DNA from: CALMRE01 sp964412895
GTDB lineage: Bacteria > UBP6 > UBA1177 > JAKLFG01
Direction: 5' to 3'
Length of the DNA: 18,517 bases
Assembly (NCBI GenBank): GCA_964412895.1
Contig: CAYPQK010000068.1
Location: forward strand, 1 to 18,517
Made by a program: the position numbers and the translations under genes. Shown here piece by piece: positions 5,716 to 12,371 of the stretch; within the stretch, counting starts at the first letter, position 1, and each line of letters opens with the position of its first letter. The notes below the pieces were generated by a model. It had not been told where the DNA came from, ran no database searches, and saw only the letters and a list, made by a program, of their open reading frames with translations.

Positions 5716-7899
5716 TCACCCGTTCCGTTCGAATCGTTTCAACCGCAGCGACAACAGTACGACCGTGATGGAAGAGAGCGCCATCGCTATTCCCGCCAGT
5801 TCGGGACGGAAGGTGATGCCGAAGAACGGCCGGAGCGCCCCCGCCGCGACCGGGATGAGGAGGGCGTTGTAGGCGACCGCCCAGAAGAGGTTGCCGCGGA
5901 TGCGGGCCATGATGGCGCGCGAAAGGCGGAGCGTCCGGGCGATATCGGCCGGGTCGCCGCGCATCAGGACCACTTCGCCGCTTTCGATGGCAATATCGGT
6001 GCCGCCTCCCATCGCGATGCCGCTGTCGGCCGCCGCGAGCGCCGGGGCGTCGTTGATGCCGTCGCCCGCGAAGGCGACCTTTTTCTTGAGTACCTTGAGC
6101 GACCGCACGACCGCCCCTTTTTCATCGGGGAGGAGTCCCGCGTGGAATTCGACGATCCCCGCCTCGTCGGCGATGCGGCGCGTCGCCGCCAAACTGTCGC
6201 CCGAGCAGATGATGGTGGTCACCCCGAGCCGCGCGAGTTCCGTGACGGCCGCGGCGGTGGTCGGGCGGAGCTGGTCGGCAAGAACCAGCGCGCCGATGAG
6301 TTTTCCCTCGGCGGCAACCAGTACCGCCGCATCTCCCGCCGTGGTCGGCGGCAATTCTCCGGTGATGCCGAGTTCGGTGAAGAGCCGTGCCGAACCGACG
6401 GCCGACCGCTTTCCCGCGACGAGTCCGCTCACGCCGCGGCCGGGATGGATGGTCGCCTCTTCGGCGCGGGGAAAGGTGATGCCGCGGTCGCGCGCCGTCT
6501 GGAGGATGGCCAGCGCGGCGGGATGGGCGGCGTGGGTCTCCAATGCGGCGGCGATGGTAAGTATATCGGTTTCGGTGCCGCTCACTGCTTCAATGCGAAC
6601 GACCCGCGGTTTCCCTTCGGTGAGCGTTCCGGTCTTGTCGACGACCAGCGTATCAATGGTCGCGGCCCGTTCGACCGCTTCACCGTTCCGGAAGAGTATC
6701 CCCATCTCGGCGCCGCGCCCGATGCCGACCGTCACGGCGGTCGGGGTGGCAAGGCCGAGGGCGCAGGGGCAGGCGATGACCACCACCGCGATGAAGACCG
6801 TCAGCGCCTCGACGCCCGGAACGCCGACGGCGAGATACCAGATGCAGGAAGCAGAGAGAGCGATAAGCAGGACGAGCGGAATGAACCACGCGGTGAGGGT
6901 GTCGGCGAGCCGCTGGGCGGGCGGCTTGGAGGCCTGCGCCTCTTCGACGGTGCGGACGATGCGTGACAGCGTCGTCTCCTTGCCGGTCCGCAGGGCGCGG
7001 AACCGGAGCGTCGCCTCGATATTCACCGTGCCGCCGGTCACCGCGTCGCCGGGCCGTTTGGCGGCCGGGTGCGGCTCTCCGGTCAGCATCGCCTCATCGA
7101 CGCTGCTTTCCCCATCGGTCACCACACCGTCGGCCGGGAAGCGGTCGCCCGCCCGGACCAGCACGATGTCGCCGGGGACGATATCTGTTGCATCAATTTC
7201 TAATTCTTTCCCGTCGCGCACCACCGTCGCTTTCTGCGGGGTGAGGTCGAGCAGGCGCGTTATCGCATCTCCGGTCCGGCGGCGTGCCCGCGATTCAAGG
7301 AATTTCCCGAGCAGTAAAAAGGCGGCCAGCATGAAGGCGGTTTCAAGGAACAGGAAGTCGGCGGGGAGCAGTCCCGTCGCCGCGAGGAGCGATGAGCCGA
7401 ACGAGGTGAGCATCCCGAGTGCGTACATCACCTCCATCGTCAGTTGCGCCCGGAAGAGCGCACCGGCGGCGCTCATGAGTATCGGGGCGGCGATGAAGAG
7501 GAAAAGCGGTGTCAGGCCCGCCGCGAGTGAGAGGAGGGCGAAGCGGGGGAGGTCGTGGAAGTAGGGCATCACAACCATGAGCGGGATGGCGATATTGAAG
7601 GCGACGGCGATGCGGATGAGCGTCAGGAGGTTGCGGCGTTTCTCGGCGCGGTCGGTGGCCGGGGTCGTTTTCTTCTCCTCGATGCCGCCGAGGTAGTGGT
7701 AGCCCGCCTGCTCAATGCTCTCCTTTATATTAGTAGCGGTGACGCGGGCCGGGTCGTACTCAATGAGGGCGGTGCCGGTGGAGGGGTTCACCGAGGCGGA
7801 TGAAACACCGGCGAGTTTCGACAGCGCCTCTTCGACCCGCTTGGCGCACATCGCGCAGTGCATCCCGCCGATCTTCACGATATCCTTGCGTGTGGTCAT
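5716..7899 (-). CDS. copA: Cu+-exporting P1B-type ATPase
   Basis: Pumps Cu+ (or Ag+) out of the cytoplasm using ATP. At 727 residues it has one N-terminal metal-binding domain with GMHCAMC (C15, C18), paired membrane segments from about 90-200, actuator TGEP (273-276), the ion-site CPC (377-379), phosphorylation site DKTGT (421-425, D421), nucleotide-site HP (459-460) and hinge GDGINDAP (612-619). The Cu+-specific membrane residues are present: YN in the seventh segment (677-678) and MxxSS in the eighth (M706, S709-S710). The usual TGD is SGD (near 566-568). The ATG shares the sequence ATGA with the stop of the upstream CxxCH protein, so the two are translationally coupled, and the gene ends a kinase/regulator operon. 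Zinc or cadmium transport is unlikely given the CPC/YN/MSS set. Confidence 0.95.
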   Translation of the reverse strand: MTTRKDIVKIGGMHCAMCAKRVEEALSKLAGVSSASVNPSTGTALIEYDPARVTATNIKESIEQAGYHYLGGIEEKKTTPATDRAEKRRNLLTLIRIAVAFNIAIPLMVVMPYFHDLPRFALLSLAAGLTPLFLFIAAPILMSAAGALFRAQLTMEVMYALGMLTSFGSSLLAATGLLPADFLFLETAFMLAAFLLLGKFLESRARRRTGDAITRLLDLTPQKATVVRDGKELEIDATDIVPGDIVLVRAGDRFPADGVVTDGESSVDEAMLTGEPHPAAKRPGDAVTGGTVNIEATLRFRALRTGKETTLSRIVRTVEEAQASKPPAQRLADTLTAWFIPLVLLIALSASCIWYLAVGVPGVEALTVFIAVVVIACPCALGLATPTAVTVGIGRGAEMGILFRNGEAVERAATIDTLVVDKTGTLTEGKPRVVRIEAVSGTETDILTIAAALETHAAHPAALAILQTARDRGITFPRAEEATIHPGRGVSGLVAGKRSAVGSARLFTELGITGELPPTTAGDAAVLVAAEGKLIGALVLADQLRPTTAAAVTELARLGVTTIICSGDSLAATRRIADEAGIVEFHAGLLPDEKGAVVRSLKVLKKKVAFAGDGINDAPALAAADSGIAMGGGTDIAIESGEVVLMRGDPADIARTLRLSRAIMARIRGNLFWAVAYNALLIPVAAGALRPFFGITFRPELAGIAMALSSITVVLLSLRLKRFERNG

Positions 7900-8183
7900 G
7901 GCTTCACCTTCTTCGGTTTCTTGGTGCCCGGTTTGCCGGTCTTCGGATTCTGGTTGCCGTCGTGCGACCAGTTGTTGTTCGGGTCGCGATCGTTCTTCGA
8001 ACGGTAGTAGGGCTTCACATAGGTGCCGTCGGGCCGCGTGTAACCGTCCACATAGACCGCGTTGGGGTTGGTGTGACAGCCGAGGCAGGCGGGACGGGGC
8101 TTTTCCTCCTTCTTCTTTTTCGGCGCCGCATCGAGCGGCACGAAAAGCGCCAGTATCAGGAGGAGCGCGACAAAGCGATGCAT
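7896..8183 (-). CDS. Small exported CxxCH protein with GYTRPDGTYV-type tail (95 aa)
   Basis: No named family is recognised. A signal peptide (1-20, ending LDAA) is followed by a Lys-rich stretch, then CLGCH (33-37), the classic site for covalent haem c or, without haem, a metal-binding pair plus His. Next comes VDGYTRPDGTYVKPYYRS (45-62) and NWSHDGNQNPKTGKPG (71-86), a segment resembling a short motif found in many unrelated small bacterial proteins (GYTRKDGTYV...NP.TG). It ends in a Lys/Pro tail. With one haem site and about 75 mature residues it would be a minimal cytochrome; H74 is the only other histidine after the motif. It lies 4 nt after the regulator stop and overlaps copA by 4 nt, so a copper or redox role in the periplasm is plausible but inferred. 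Confidence 0.85.
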   Translation of the reverse strand: MHRFVALLLILALFVPLDAAPKKKKEEKPRPACLGCHTNPNAVYVDGYTRPDGTYVKPYYRSKNDRDPNNNWSHDGNQNPKTGKPGTKKPKKVKP

Positions 8184-8187
8184 GGTC

Positions 8188-9363
8188 TTATCGCGGCGAT
8201 TCGGAGAGATACTGCGGCAGGAGTTCGGGGCCGATGGTCGCGCCGTCGCCCTGCTGGACGAGCCGCGTGATGAGCCCCGACAGCTCGAAGTAGTTGCCGG
8301 GCCAGTGCCATTTTTCCAGAAGCGCCATCGCCGCCGGGGTGAAGACCGGCGCGGTCATGCCGAGTTCGCGGGCGGTGCGGCCAGCGAGATGTTCGACGAT
8401 GAGGGCGATATCGTCGCGCCGTTCGCGCAGAGCGGGAACGGTGACATGGGCCATGTCGAGCCGGAAGAAGAGATCTTCGCGGAAGAGCCCCTTGCGGATG
8501 AGGCCCAGCAGGTCGGCCGACGAGGCGGCGATGAGCCGCACATCGATGCCGCCGTGCGCCGTGCCGCCGGGGACCGCGATCTCGCCGCTCTGCAGGATGC
8601 GCAGGAGTTTTATCTGGAGCGCCGGGGCGGCGCGGTGTATCTGGTCGATGAAGATGGTGCCGCCGCGCAGGGTCTGGAAAAGCCCCGGCTGTTCGGCGCC
8701 GGTGCCGGTGGCGAGACCGAAGAGCTGGTTGTCGAGGTATTCGTCGGGAAATTCGGCCAGATCGATGCGGACGAATGGTCCGGCGGCGCGTTTACTTTGG
8801 TAGTGGAGCGCGCGGCCGACCTGACTGCGTTCGGTGCCGTGTTCGCCCACGATGAGCGCCGGAGTGTCGGCGGCGGCCGCCCTCTGGATCGCTATCCGCA
8901 GAGCGCTCAGCGCCGCGGAACGGCCGATGATGCCGTATTTGGCCAGATCGGGCAGATCGTCGCCGCTGACGCCGCCGCGCCGCGAAAGGCGCAGACGGAG
9001 TTTTTCAAGCACCCGTTCGACCACCGACAGCAGTTCCTCGTCGGTGAAGGGCTTGGAGAGATATTCCTCGGCACCCGCCTTGACCGCCTCGACCGCCCCT
9101 TCGACCGAGGCGTAGCCGGTGATCATGATGATCTCTGTGTCGCGGTATTTCTCGCGCACCTGTTTGATGAGGTCGATGCCGCTCACGAAGGGCATGTGGT
9201 AATCAGTGATGACCAGATCTATGCGGTTGTTCGCGAGTATGGTCAGCCCCTCGGCGACGCTCGATGCGGTCAGCACCTGATAGTGGCTGAGTTCGAGGTT
9301 GCGCCGCGTCAGCTCGAGCGTGTCGAGTGAATCGTCCACCACGAGGATCATTTCATGCACCAT
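8188..9363 (-). CDS. NtrC-like response regulator with degenerate AAA+ domain and no DNA-binding domain
   Basis: The receiver domain (5-125) looks functional: D10/D11, phospho-acceptor D54, T82, K104. The AAA+ region (145-385) keeps the fold but loses its working parts. Walker A GESGTGKE is GEHGTERS (173-180), with the catalytic Lys replaced by Arg. The GAFTGA loop is replaced by LATGTGAEQ (217-225). Walker B DEI is DQI (240-242). Sensor I ATN is ASS, and sensor II WPGNxREL is WPGNYFEL (354-361). Only the arginine-finger segment FREDLFFR is kept. The protein stops at 391 residues with no Fis-type helix-turn-helix. It probably cannot hydrolyse ATP, contact sigma54 or bind DNA, so it is likely a phosphorylated partner or adaptor. 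It begins 13 nt after the kinase stop and is almost certainly that kinase's partner. Confidence 0.93.
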   Translation of the reverse strand: MVHEMILVVDDSLDTLELTRRNLELSHYQVLTASSVAEGLTILANNRIDLVITDYHMPFVSGIDLIKQVREKYRDTEIIMITGYASVEGAVEAVKAGAEEYLSKPFTDEELLSVVERVLEKLRLRLSRRGGVSGDDLPDLAKYGIIGRSAALSALRIAIQRAAAADTPALIVGEHGTERSQVGRALHYQSKRAAGPFVRIDLAEFPDEYLDNQLFGLATGTGAEQPGLFQTLRGGTIFIDQIHRAAPALQIKLLRILQSGEIAVPGGTAHGGIDVRLIAASSADLLGLIRKGLFREDLFFRLDMAHVTVPALRERRDDIALIVEHLAGRTARELGMTAPVFTPAAMALLEKWHWPGNYFELSGLITRLVQQGDGATIGPELLPQYLSESPR

Positions 9364-9367
9364 GCCG

Positions 9368-9374
9368 CCCCTCC
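9368..9374 (-). promoter_or_regulatory. Ribosome binding site of the degenerate regulator
   Basis: GGAGGGG on the minus strand lies in the 13-nt gap after the kinase stop, 4 nt before the ATG at 9363. It supports that start over the in-frame ATG four codons later. A strong site suggests the regulator is made at a good level, not merely as a read-through product. Confidence 0.65.
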
Positions 9375-9376
9375 GT

Positions 9377-11053
9377 TCAGCCGTTCGTTTCCGCCGGGAG
9401 TATCACCTCGAACCGGCTCCCGCGCCCCGGTTCGCTTTCGACCAGTATCCTGCCACCGTGCGCCGTTATGATGCCGAGCACGACCGGCAGGCCGAGTCCC
9501 GTCCCTTCGTTGATCCCCTTGGTGGTGAAGAAGGGGATGAATATCTTGTCCTGTACCTCTTTGGTCATGCCGGGGCCGCTGTCCTCGACGATCATCGACA
9601 CGGTCCCCTCGCCGTGCTGGGTGCGGATGGTGAGCTTCCCGCCGCCGTTCATCGCCTGTATGGCGTTGACCACGAGATTCACGAGCACCTGATTTATCTG
9701 GGCCGGGTCGGCCGTTATCTCGGGGAGGGCCGGTTCGAATTCTTTAATGAGCGTGATGCCGCTTTTCATGATGCGCGGTTCCAGCAGGTAGAGGCCATCG
9801 GTGATCCGTTCGTTGAGGTTGACATGCGTCTTTTCGGGCGGCAGCTGGCGGCTGAAGAACATGAGCTTGCGGATGATCTCGCGGGCATGCATCGTCGCCT
9901 TGATGATCTTGTCGAGGTCTTTGTCGGTCTGTTCGGGGAGCGCCGGGCTCTTCTTGATGAGCTGGGCGAAGCCAAGTATCCCGCCGAGCGGTTCGTTGAG
10001 TTCGTGCGCCACCCCGGCGGCGAGTTGGCCGATGGTGACCAGCCGGTCGGCGTGAAGGAGCTGGTTCTGCAAAAGCTTTTTCTCCTCCTCCGATTCCTTG
10101 CGCTGGATGATGACCGAAAGCTCCTTGGCGACCGCCTCGACCAGCGATTCTTCTTCTTTCAGGAACGGCCCTTTATCGAGCGTCGGGAGGTCGGTCGAGT
10201 AGCTGATCTCGATGAGGCCGCGCGGTTTTCCCTCTATCCGCATCTCGGTGGTGAGGGTGTGTTTGGGCGGGTTGTAGCGCAGCGAGGTATAGATGCGCCG
10301 GTCGAGCGTGATGCGGCAGGAGACCGCTTCGGGGAAAAGGAACGCGGGGGTGATGATGTCGACCGCCTCGCGCAGGAGACTGTCGAGCGACCGGGCGGTA
10401 TCGGAGCCGAGTTTGGTGATGCGGTAGATGCAGGTGAGTTCCTTTATCCGTTCGCGGAGGTTGAACTTCGCCTGCCGGTGGGCCCGTGCGATGCCGATGA
10501 CCGCGGCGATGTTGCGATAGAAATCATGATCGGCGTCGTCGAAGAAGTCGGCGCGGTCCGACAGGAGCGTCATGACCCCGAGCGTCTCCTCCTCGTAACG
10601 GATCGGCAGGATAAGGAGGGATCCGATGCCGCCGGGAAGCCGCAGGTCGTGTTCCGCTCCGACGCCGTCGCGCATGATGATGACGGGAGTGGCGGCCGGG
10701 TTGCGGATAAAGAGTCCGTCGCTGTCGGCGGTGCGGCCGAAATAGACCAGCCGTTCAAGCAGTTCGACATCGCTCACCCCATCGTCGGGCGGGCGGAAGG
10801 TGTCGTCGCCGAAGCCGGTCAGCGGGGTGAAGAGGAAGTTGCCCGATATCGCGGCGGTCCGGGTAAAGCGGTAGAAGCGGGTGAGATCGGCGATGGTGAC
10901 GCGGACCTGCGGGCAGGCGGCATATTCGCTGATGTGCGCCATGATGTCGCGCAGATAGTCGCCGATGAGCGCTCCCTGATCGGCGCGGCGCAGCACCTCG
11001 GCGGTAAGCGCTCTGAAGTCGCTGTTGGAACTCTTTTTCCGACGGGCGGGCAT
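9377..11053 (-). CDS. Cytoplasmic GAF-domain sensor histidine kinase
   Basis: Autophosphorylates on histidine in response to a signal sensed by GAF-type domains and passes the phosphate to a receiver. The 558 residues hold a GAF-like region at about 30-190 (IGSLLILPIRYEEETLGVMTL near 143-163), a second less clear GAF-like region at 205-315, a HisKA dimerisation helix with H350 in VAHELNEP (348-355), and an ATPase domain with an N box (455-468), DSGPGM (491-496), FFTTKG (508-513) and GTGLGL (517-522). No signal peptide or membrane segment is seen, so the cue is probably cytoplasmic. The ATG at 11053 is chosen for its AAGGAGGGAG site; upstream non-ATG starts in frame would lie before the predicted transcript start. 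First gene of the kinase-regulator-CxxCH-copA operon. Confidence 0.93.
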   Translation of the reverse strand: MPARRKKSSNSDFRALTAEVLRRADQGALIGDYLRDIMAHISEYAACPQVRVTIADLTRFYRFTRTAAISGNFLFTPLTGFGDDTFRPPDDGVSDVELLERLVYFGRTADSDGLFIRNPAATPVIIMRDGVGAEHDLRLPGGIGSLLILPIRYEEETLGVMTLLSDRADFFDDADHDFYRNIAAVIGIARAHRQAKFNLRERIKELTCIYRITKLGSDTARSLDSLLREAVDIITPAFLFPEAVSCRITLDRRIYTSLRYNPPKHTLTTEMRIEGKPRGLIEISYSTDLPTLDKGPFLKEEESLVEAVAKELSVIIQRKESEEEKKLLQNQLLHADRLVTIGQLAAGVAHELNEPLGGILGFAQLIKKSPALPEQTDKDLDKIIKATMHAREIIRKLMFFSRQLPPEKTHVNLNERITDGLYLLEPRIMKSGITLIKEFEPALPEITADPAQINQVLVNLVVNAIQAMNGGGKLTIRTQHGEGTVSMIVEDSGPGMTKEVQDKIFIPFFTTKGINEGTGLGLPVVLGIITAHGGRILVESEPGRGSRFEVILPAETNG

Positions 11054-11060
11054 GGTGTTG

Positions 11061-11070
11061 CTCCCTCCTT
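11061..11070 (-). promoter_or_regulatory. Ribosome binding site of the histidine kinase
   Basis: AAGGAGGGAG on the minus strand ends 7 nt before the ATG at 11053. It is the strongest such site in the region and decides the start. It sits almost at the predicted 5' end of the transcript, so the leader is short (about 19 nt). Confidence 0.7.
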
Positions 11071-11078
11071 CCGGCGCG

Positions 11079-11107
11079 ATGATAACAAATCGGCCGCCGA
11101 ATGACAA
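11079..11107 (-). promoter_or_regulatory. Promoter for the kinase/pseudo-NtrC/CxxCH/copA operon
   Basis: On the minus strand, TTGTCA (11102-11107) and TATCAT (11079-11084) are 17 nt apart, each matching the sigma70 consensus at 5 of 6 bases. The predicted start is near 11072. No obvious CueR-type long spacer or copper-operator dyad was seen, so ordinary housekeeping transcription is the simplest reading. Confidence 0.65.
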
Positions 11108-11125
11108 ATAAATAGGAAATAGTGC

Positions 11126-11153
11126 TTGAAAAAACATACGGATAAGGTACAAT
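11126..11153 (+). promoter_or_regulatory. Promoter for the Asp/Cys-rich lipoprotein
   Basis: TTGAAA (11126-11131) and TACAAT (11148-11153) are 16 nt apart, each 5 of 6 to consensus, in the 9-mer GGTACAATG also found at the NtrC promoter. The predicted start is near 11160. The -35 box is 18 nt from that of the divergent kinase promoter. Confidence 0.65.
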
Positions 11154-11174
11154 GATACCGCGACGAACATGAAG

Positions 11175-11179
11175 GGAGG
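11175..11179 (+). promoter_or_regulatory. Ribosome binding site of the Asp/Cys-rich lipoprotein
   Basis: GGAGG (inside AAGGGAGGT, 11172-11180) lies 5 nt before the ATG at 11185. Near-ideal sequence and spacing. Confidence 0.75.
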
Positions 11180-11184
11180 TCTCC

Positions 11185-12369
11185 ATGAGATGGCATCTGG
11201 TGTTCATCATCGCCTGCGCGGCGATAGTGCTTTCCTGCGAGGACGGAACCCGGCGGATATTCCCGAACGACAACAGCGCGACCGGCGACATCGACACCAC
11301 GACGACCGACGACGATAACTTCCTGTTCACCGATGAAGATGAATTGATCCCGGAGGGGGTGACGGATGTCGGGCCTGACGGCATCGTGGCTGAGATGGAC
11401 ATCATGGACGATGTGGACATGGTGGACACGACGGTTGATGAAGACATGGTCAGCGACGATGGCACGGTCATCAACGACGATGGCACGGTCATTACCGATG
11501 ACGGCACCGTTGAACCCGACGATGGCACGATCGTCGCCGACGATGTGGTCGTGATACCCGACAACGACAATGCCGCCTGTTCGTTCGGCGATTCGCGCCA
11601 GATAGCGTGCGGTCTCAACGGCGACGGTCTTCAGTCGCAGACCTGTCTGGGGGGCGAGTGGCAGGATCAGGGCAACTGCGTCGACGACGATGTCTGCGTG
11701 AACGGTACCCCGCAGGATATCGCCTGCGGTATCAACGGACGCGGCATCCAGTCGCAGGACTGCACCGACGGCCAGTGGGTGAACGACGGCGCCTGCAATG
11801 ATCCCGATGAATGCGTTGACAACGATACACAGACCATCGCTTGCGGCGATAACGATGCGGGCAAGCAAGACCAGATCTGCACGCTCGGTCAGTGGGTCAA
11901 CGACGGCGGTTGCGTCATCCTGCCGCAGACCGGCCGCTGGGATTGCGTCGCCCAGACCTGTACCCCGGTGTACGGCGACGCCGCCTGCGGCAACGGCACC
12001 TGTTCTCCCAGCACCGGCGAATCGCCGGTCAGTTGTCCCGCCGACTGTCTTTCGATGATCACCGTGAACGGTCAGAATCAACCCTGCAGCGATGACCTTG
12101 ACTGCGCTTTCTATATGTGGCAGGCGAGCGGTACGGGCTACTGGGAGTGCAAGTGGTCCAGCGGGCAGGATTACTGCAACGCCGTGGTGACGAGTTCCTA
12201 CTGCGGCACCAACGGATACGACTATTGCTACTACGGATCGGTGGGGATCGAGACGCCCGCGACCTGCGCGGCCGATTGCAGTGACCAGATGCTCAATCAG
12301 AATACGCAGAACGGCTGCAACAACGACCGCGACTGCATCTTTCTCCAGTGGCCGCCCAACAACGGGTGA
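11185..12369 (+). CDS. Asp-rich, cysteine-repeat surface lipoprotein (394 aa)
   Basis: The function is unknown; it is probably a surface protein. A lipoprotein signal (1-17) ends at VLSC (C18). Residues 25-130 are extremely acidic (many Asp, almost no Lys/Arg) and include four DDGTV heptads (91-118), likely a disordered or Ca2+-binding stalk. Then come three 39-residue repeats starting at C132, C171 and C210, each with four Cys and the pattern C..........ACG.N..G.Q.Q.C..G.W....GC. The last part (254-394) holds a second repeat type: CGNGTC...SCPADC (268-288) followed by C..DLDC.FYMW (301-312). A degenerate second copy ends CAADC (361-365) and C..DRDCIFLQW (378-389). The protein stops soon after that copy. 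Cys-repeat and Asp-rich lipoproteins of this style are common in myxobacterial and deltaproteobacterial genomes. The gene is transcribed alone and converges on the MATE gene with a 2-nt gap. Confidence 0.88.
   Translation: MRWHLVFIIACAAIVLSCEDGTRRIFPNDNSATGDIDTTTTDDDNFLFTDEDELIPEGVTDVGPDGIVAEMDIMDDVDMVDTTVDEDMVSDDGTVINDDGTVITDDGTVEPDDGTIVADDVVVIPDNDNAACSFGDSRQIACGLNGDGLQSQTCLGGEWQDQGNCVDDDVCVNGTPQDIACGINGRGIQSQDCTDGQWVNDGACNDPDECVDNDTQTIACGDNDAGKQDQICTLGQWVNDGGCVILPQTGRWDCVAQTCTPVYGDAACGNGTCSPSTGESPVSCPADCLSMITVNGQNQPCSDDLDCAFYMWQASGTGYWECKWSSGQDYCNAVVTSSYCGTNGYDYCYYGSVGIETPATCAADCSDQMLNQNTQNGCNNDRDCIFLQWPPNNG
11455..11538 (+). repeat. Four 21-bp repeats coding for DDGTV heptads
   Basis: Four in-frame units start at 11455, 11476, 11497 and 11518. 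Each encodes DDGT followed by a V/I and two or three variable residues. GACGATGGCAC is identical in three of the four; the third uses GATGACGGCAC. Near-identical DNA suggests recent slippage or unequal exchange. Confidence 0.85.
11578..11913 (+). repeat. Three tandem 39-residue (117-bp) cysteine repeats
   Basis: Units begin at codons C132 (11578), C171 (11695) and C210 (11812). Cys positions are at fixed offsets 0, 10, 22 and 33 in all three units. The third unit ends at C243 (11911-11913). DNA has diverged more than the protein pattern, so the repeats look old and maintained by selection. Confidence 0.88.
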
Positions 12370-12371
12370 CC

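Noticed and set aside
5692..5723. Possible hairpin ACGGG...CCCGT between the convergent NtrC and copA stops
   Set aside because: Only a 5-bp stem with a loop over 20 nt and no T-run on either strand; too weak to call a terminator.
9299..11104. Long open frame on the plus strand across the kinase and regulator (about 600 codons)
   Set aside because: Antisense to two well-supported genes with full motif sets. Its translation is Arg/Glu/Gly/Val-rich with no domain signature, as expected for a shadow of GC-rich codons.
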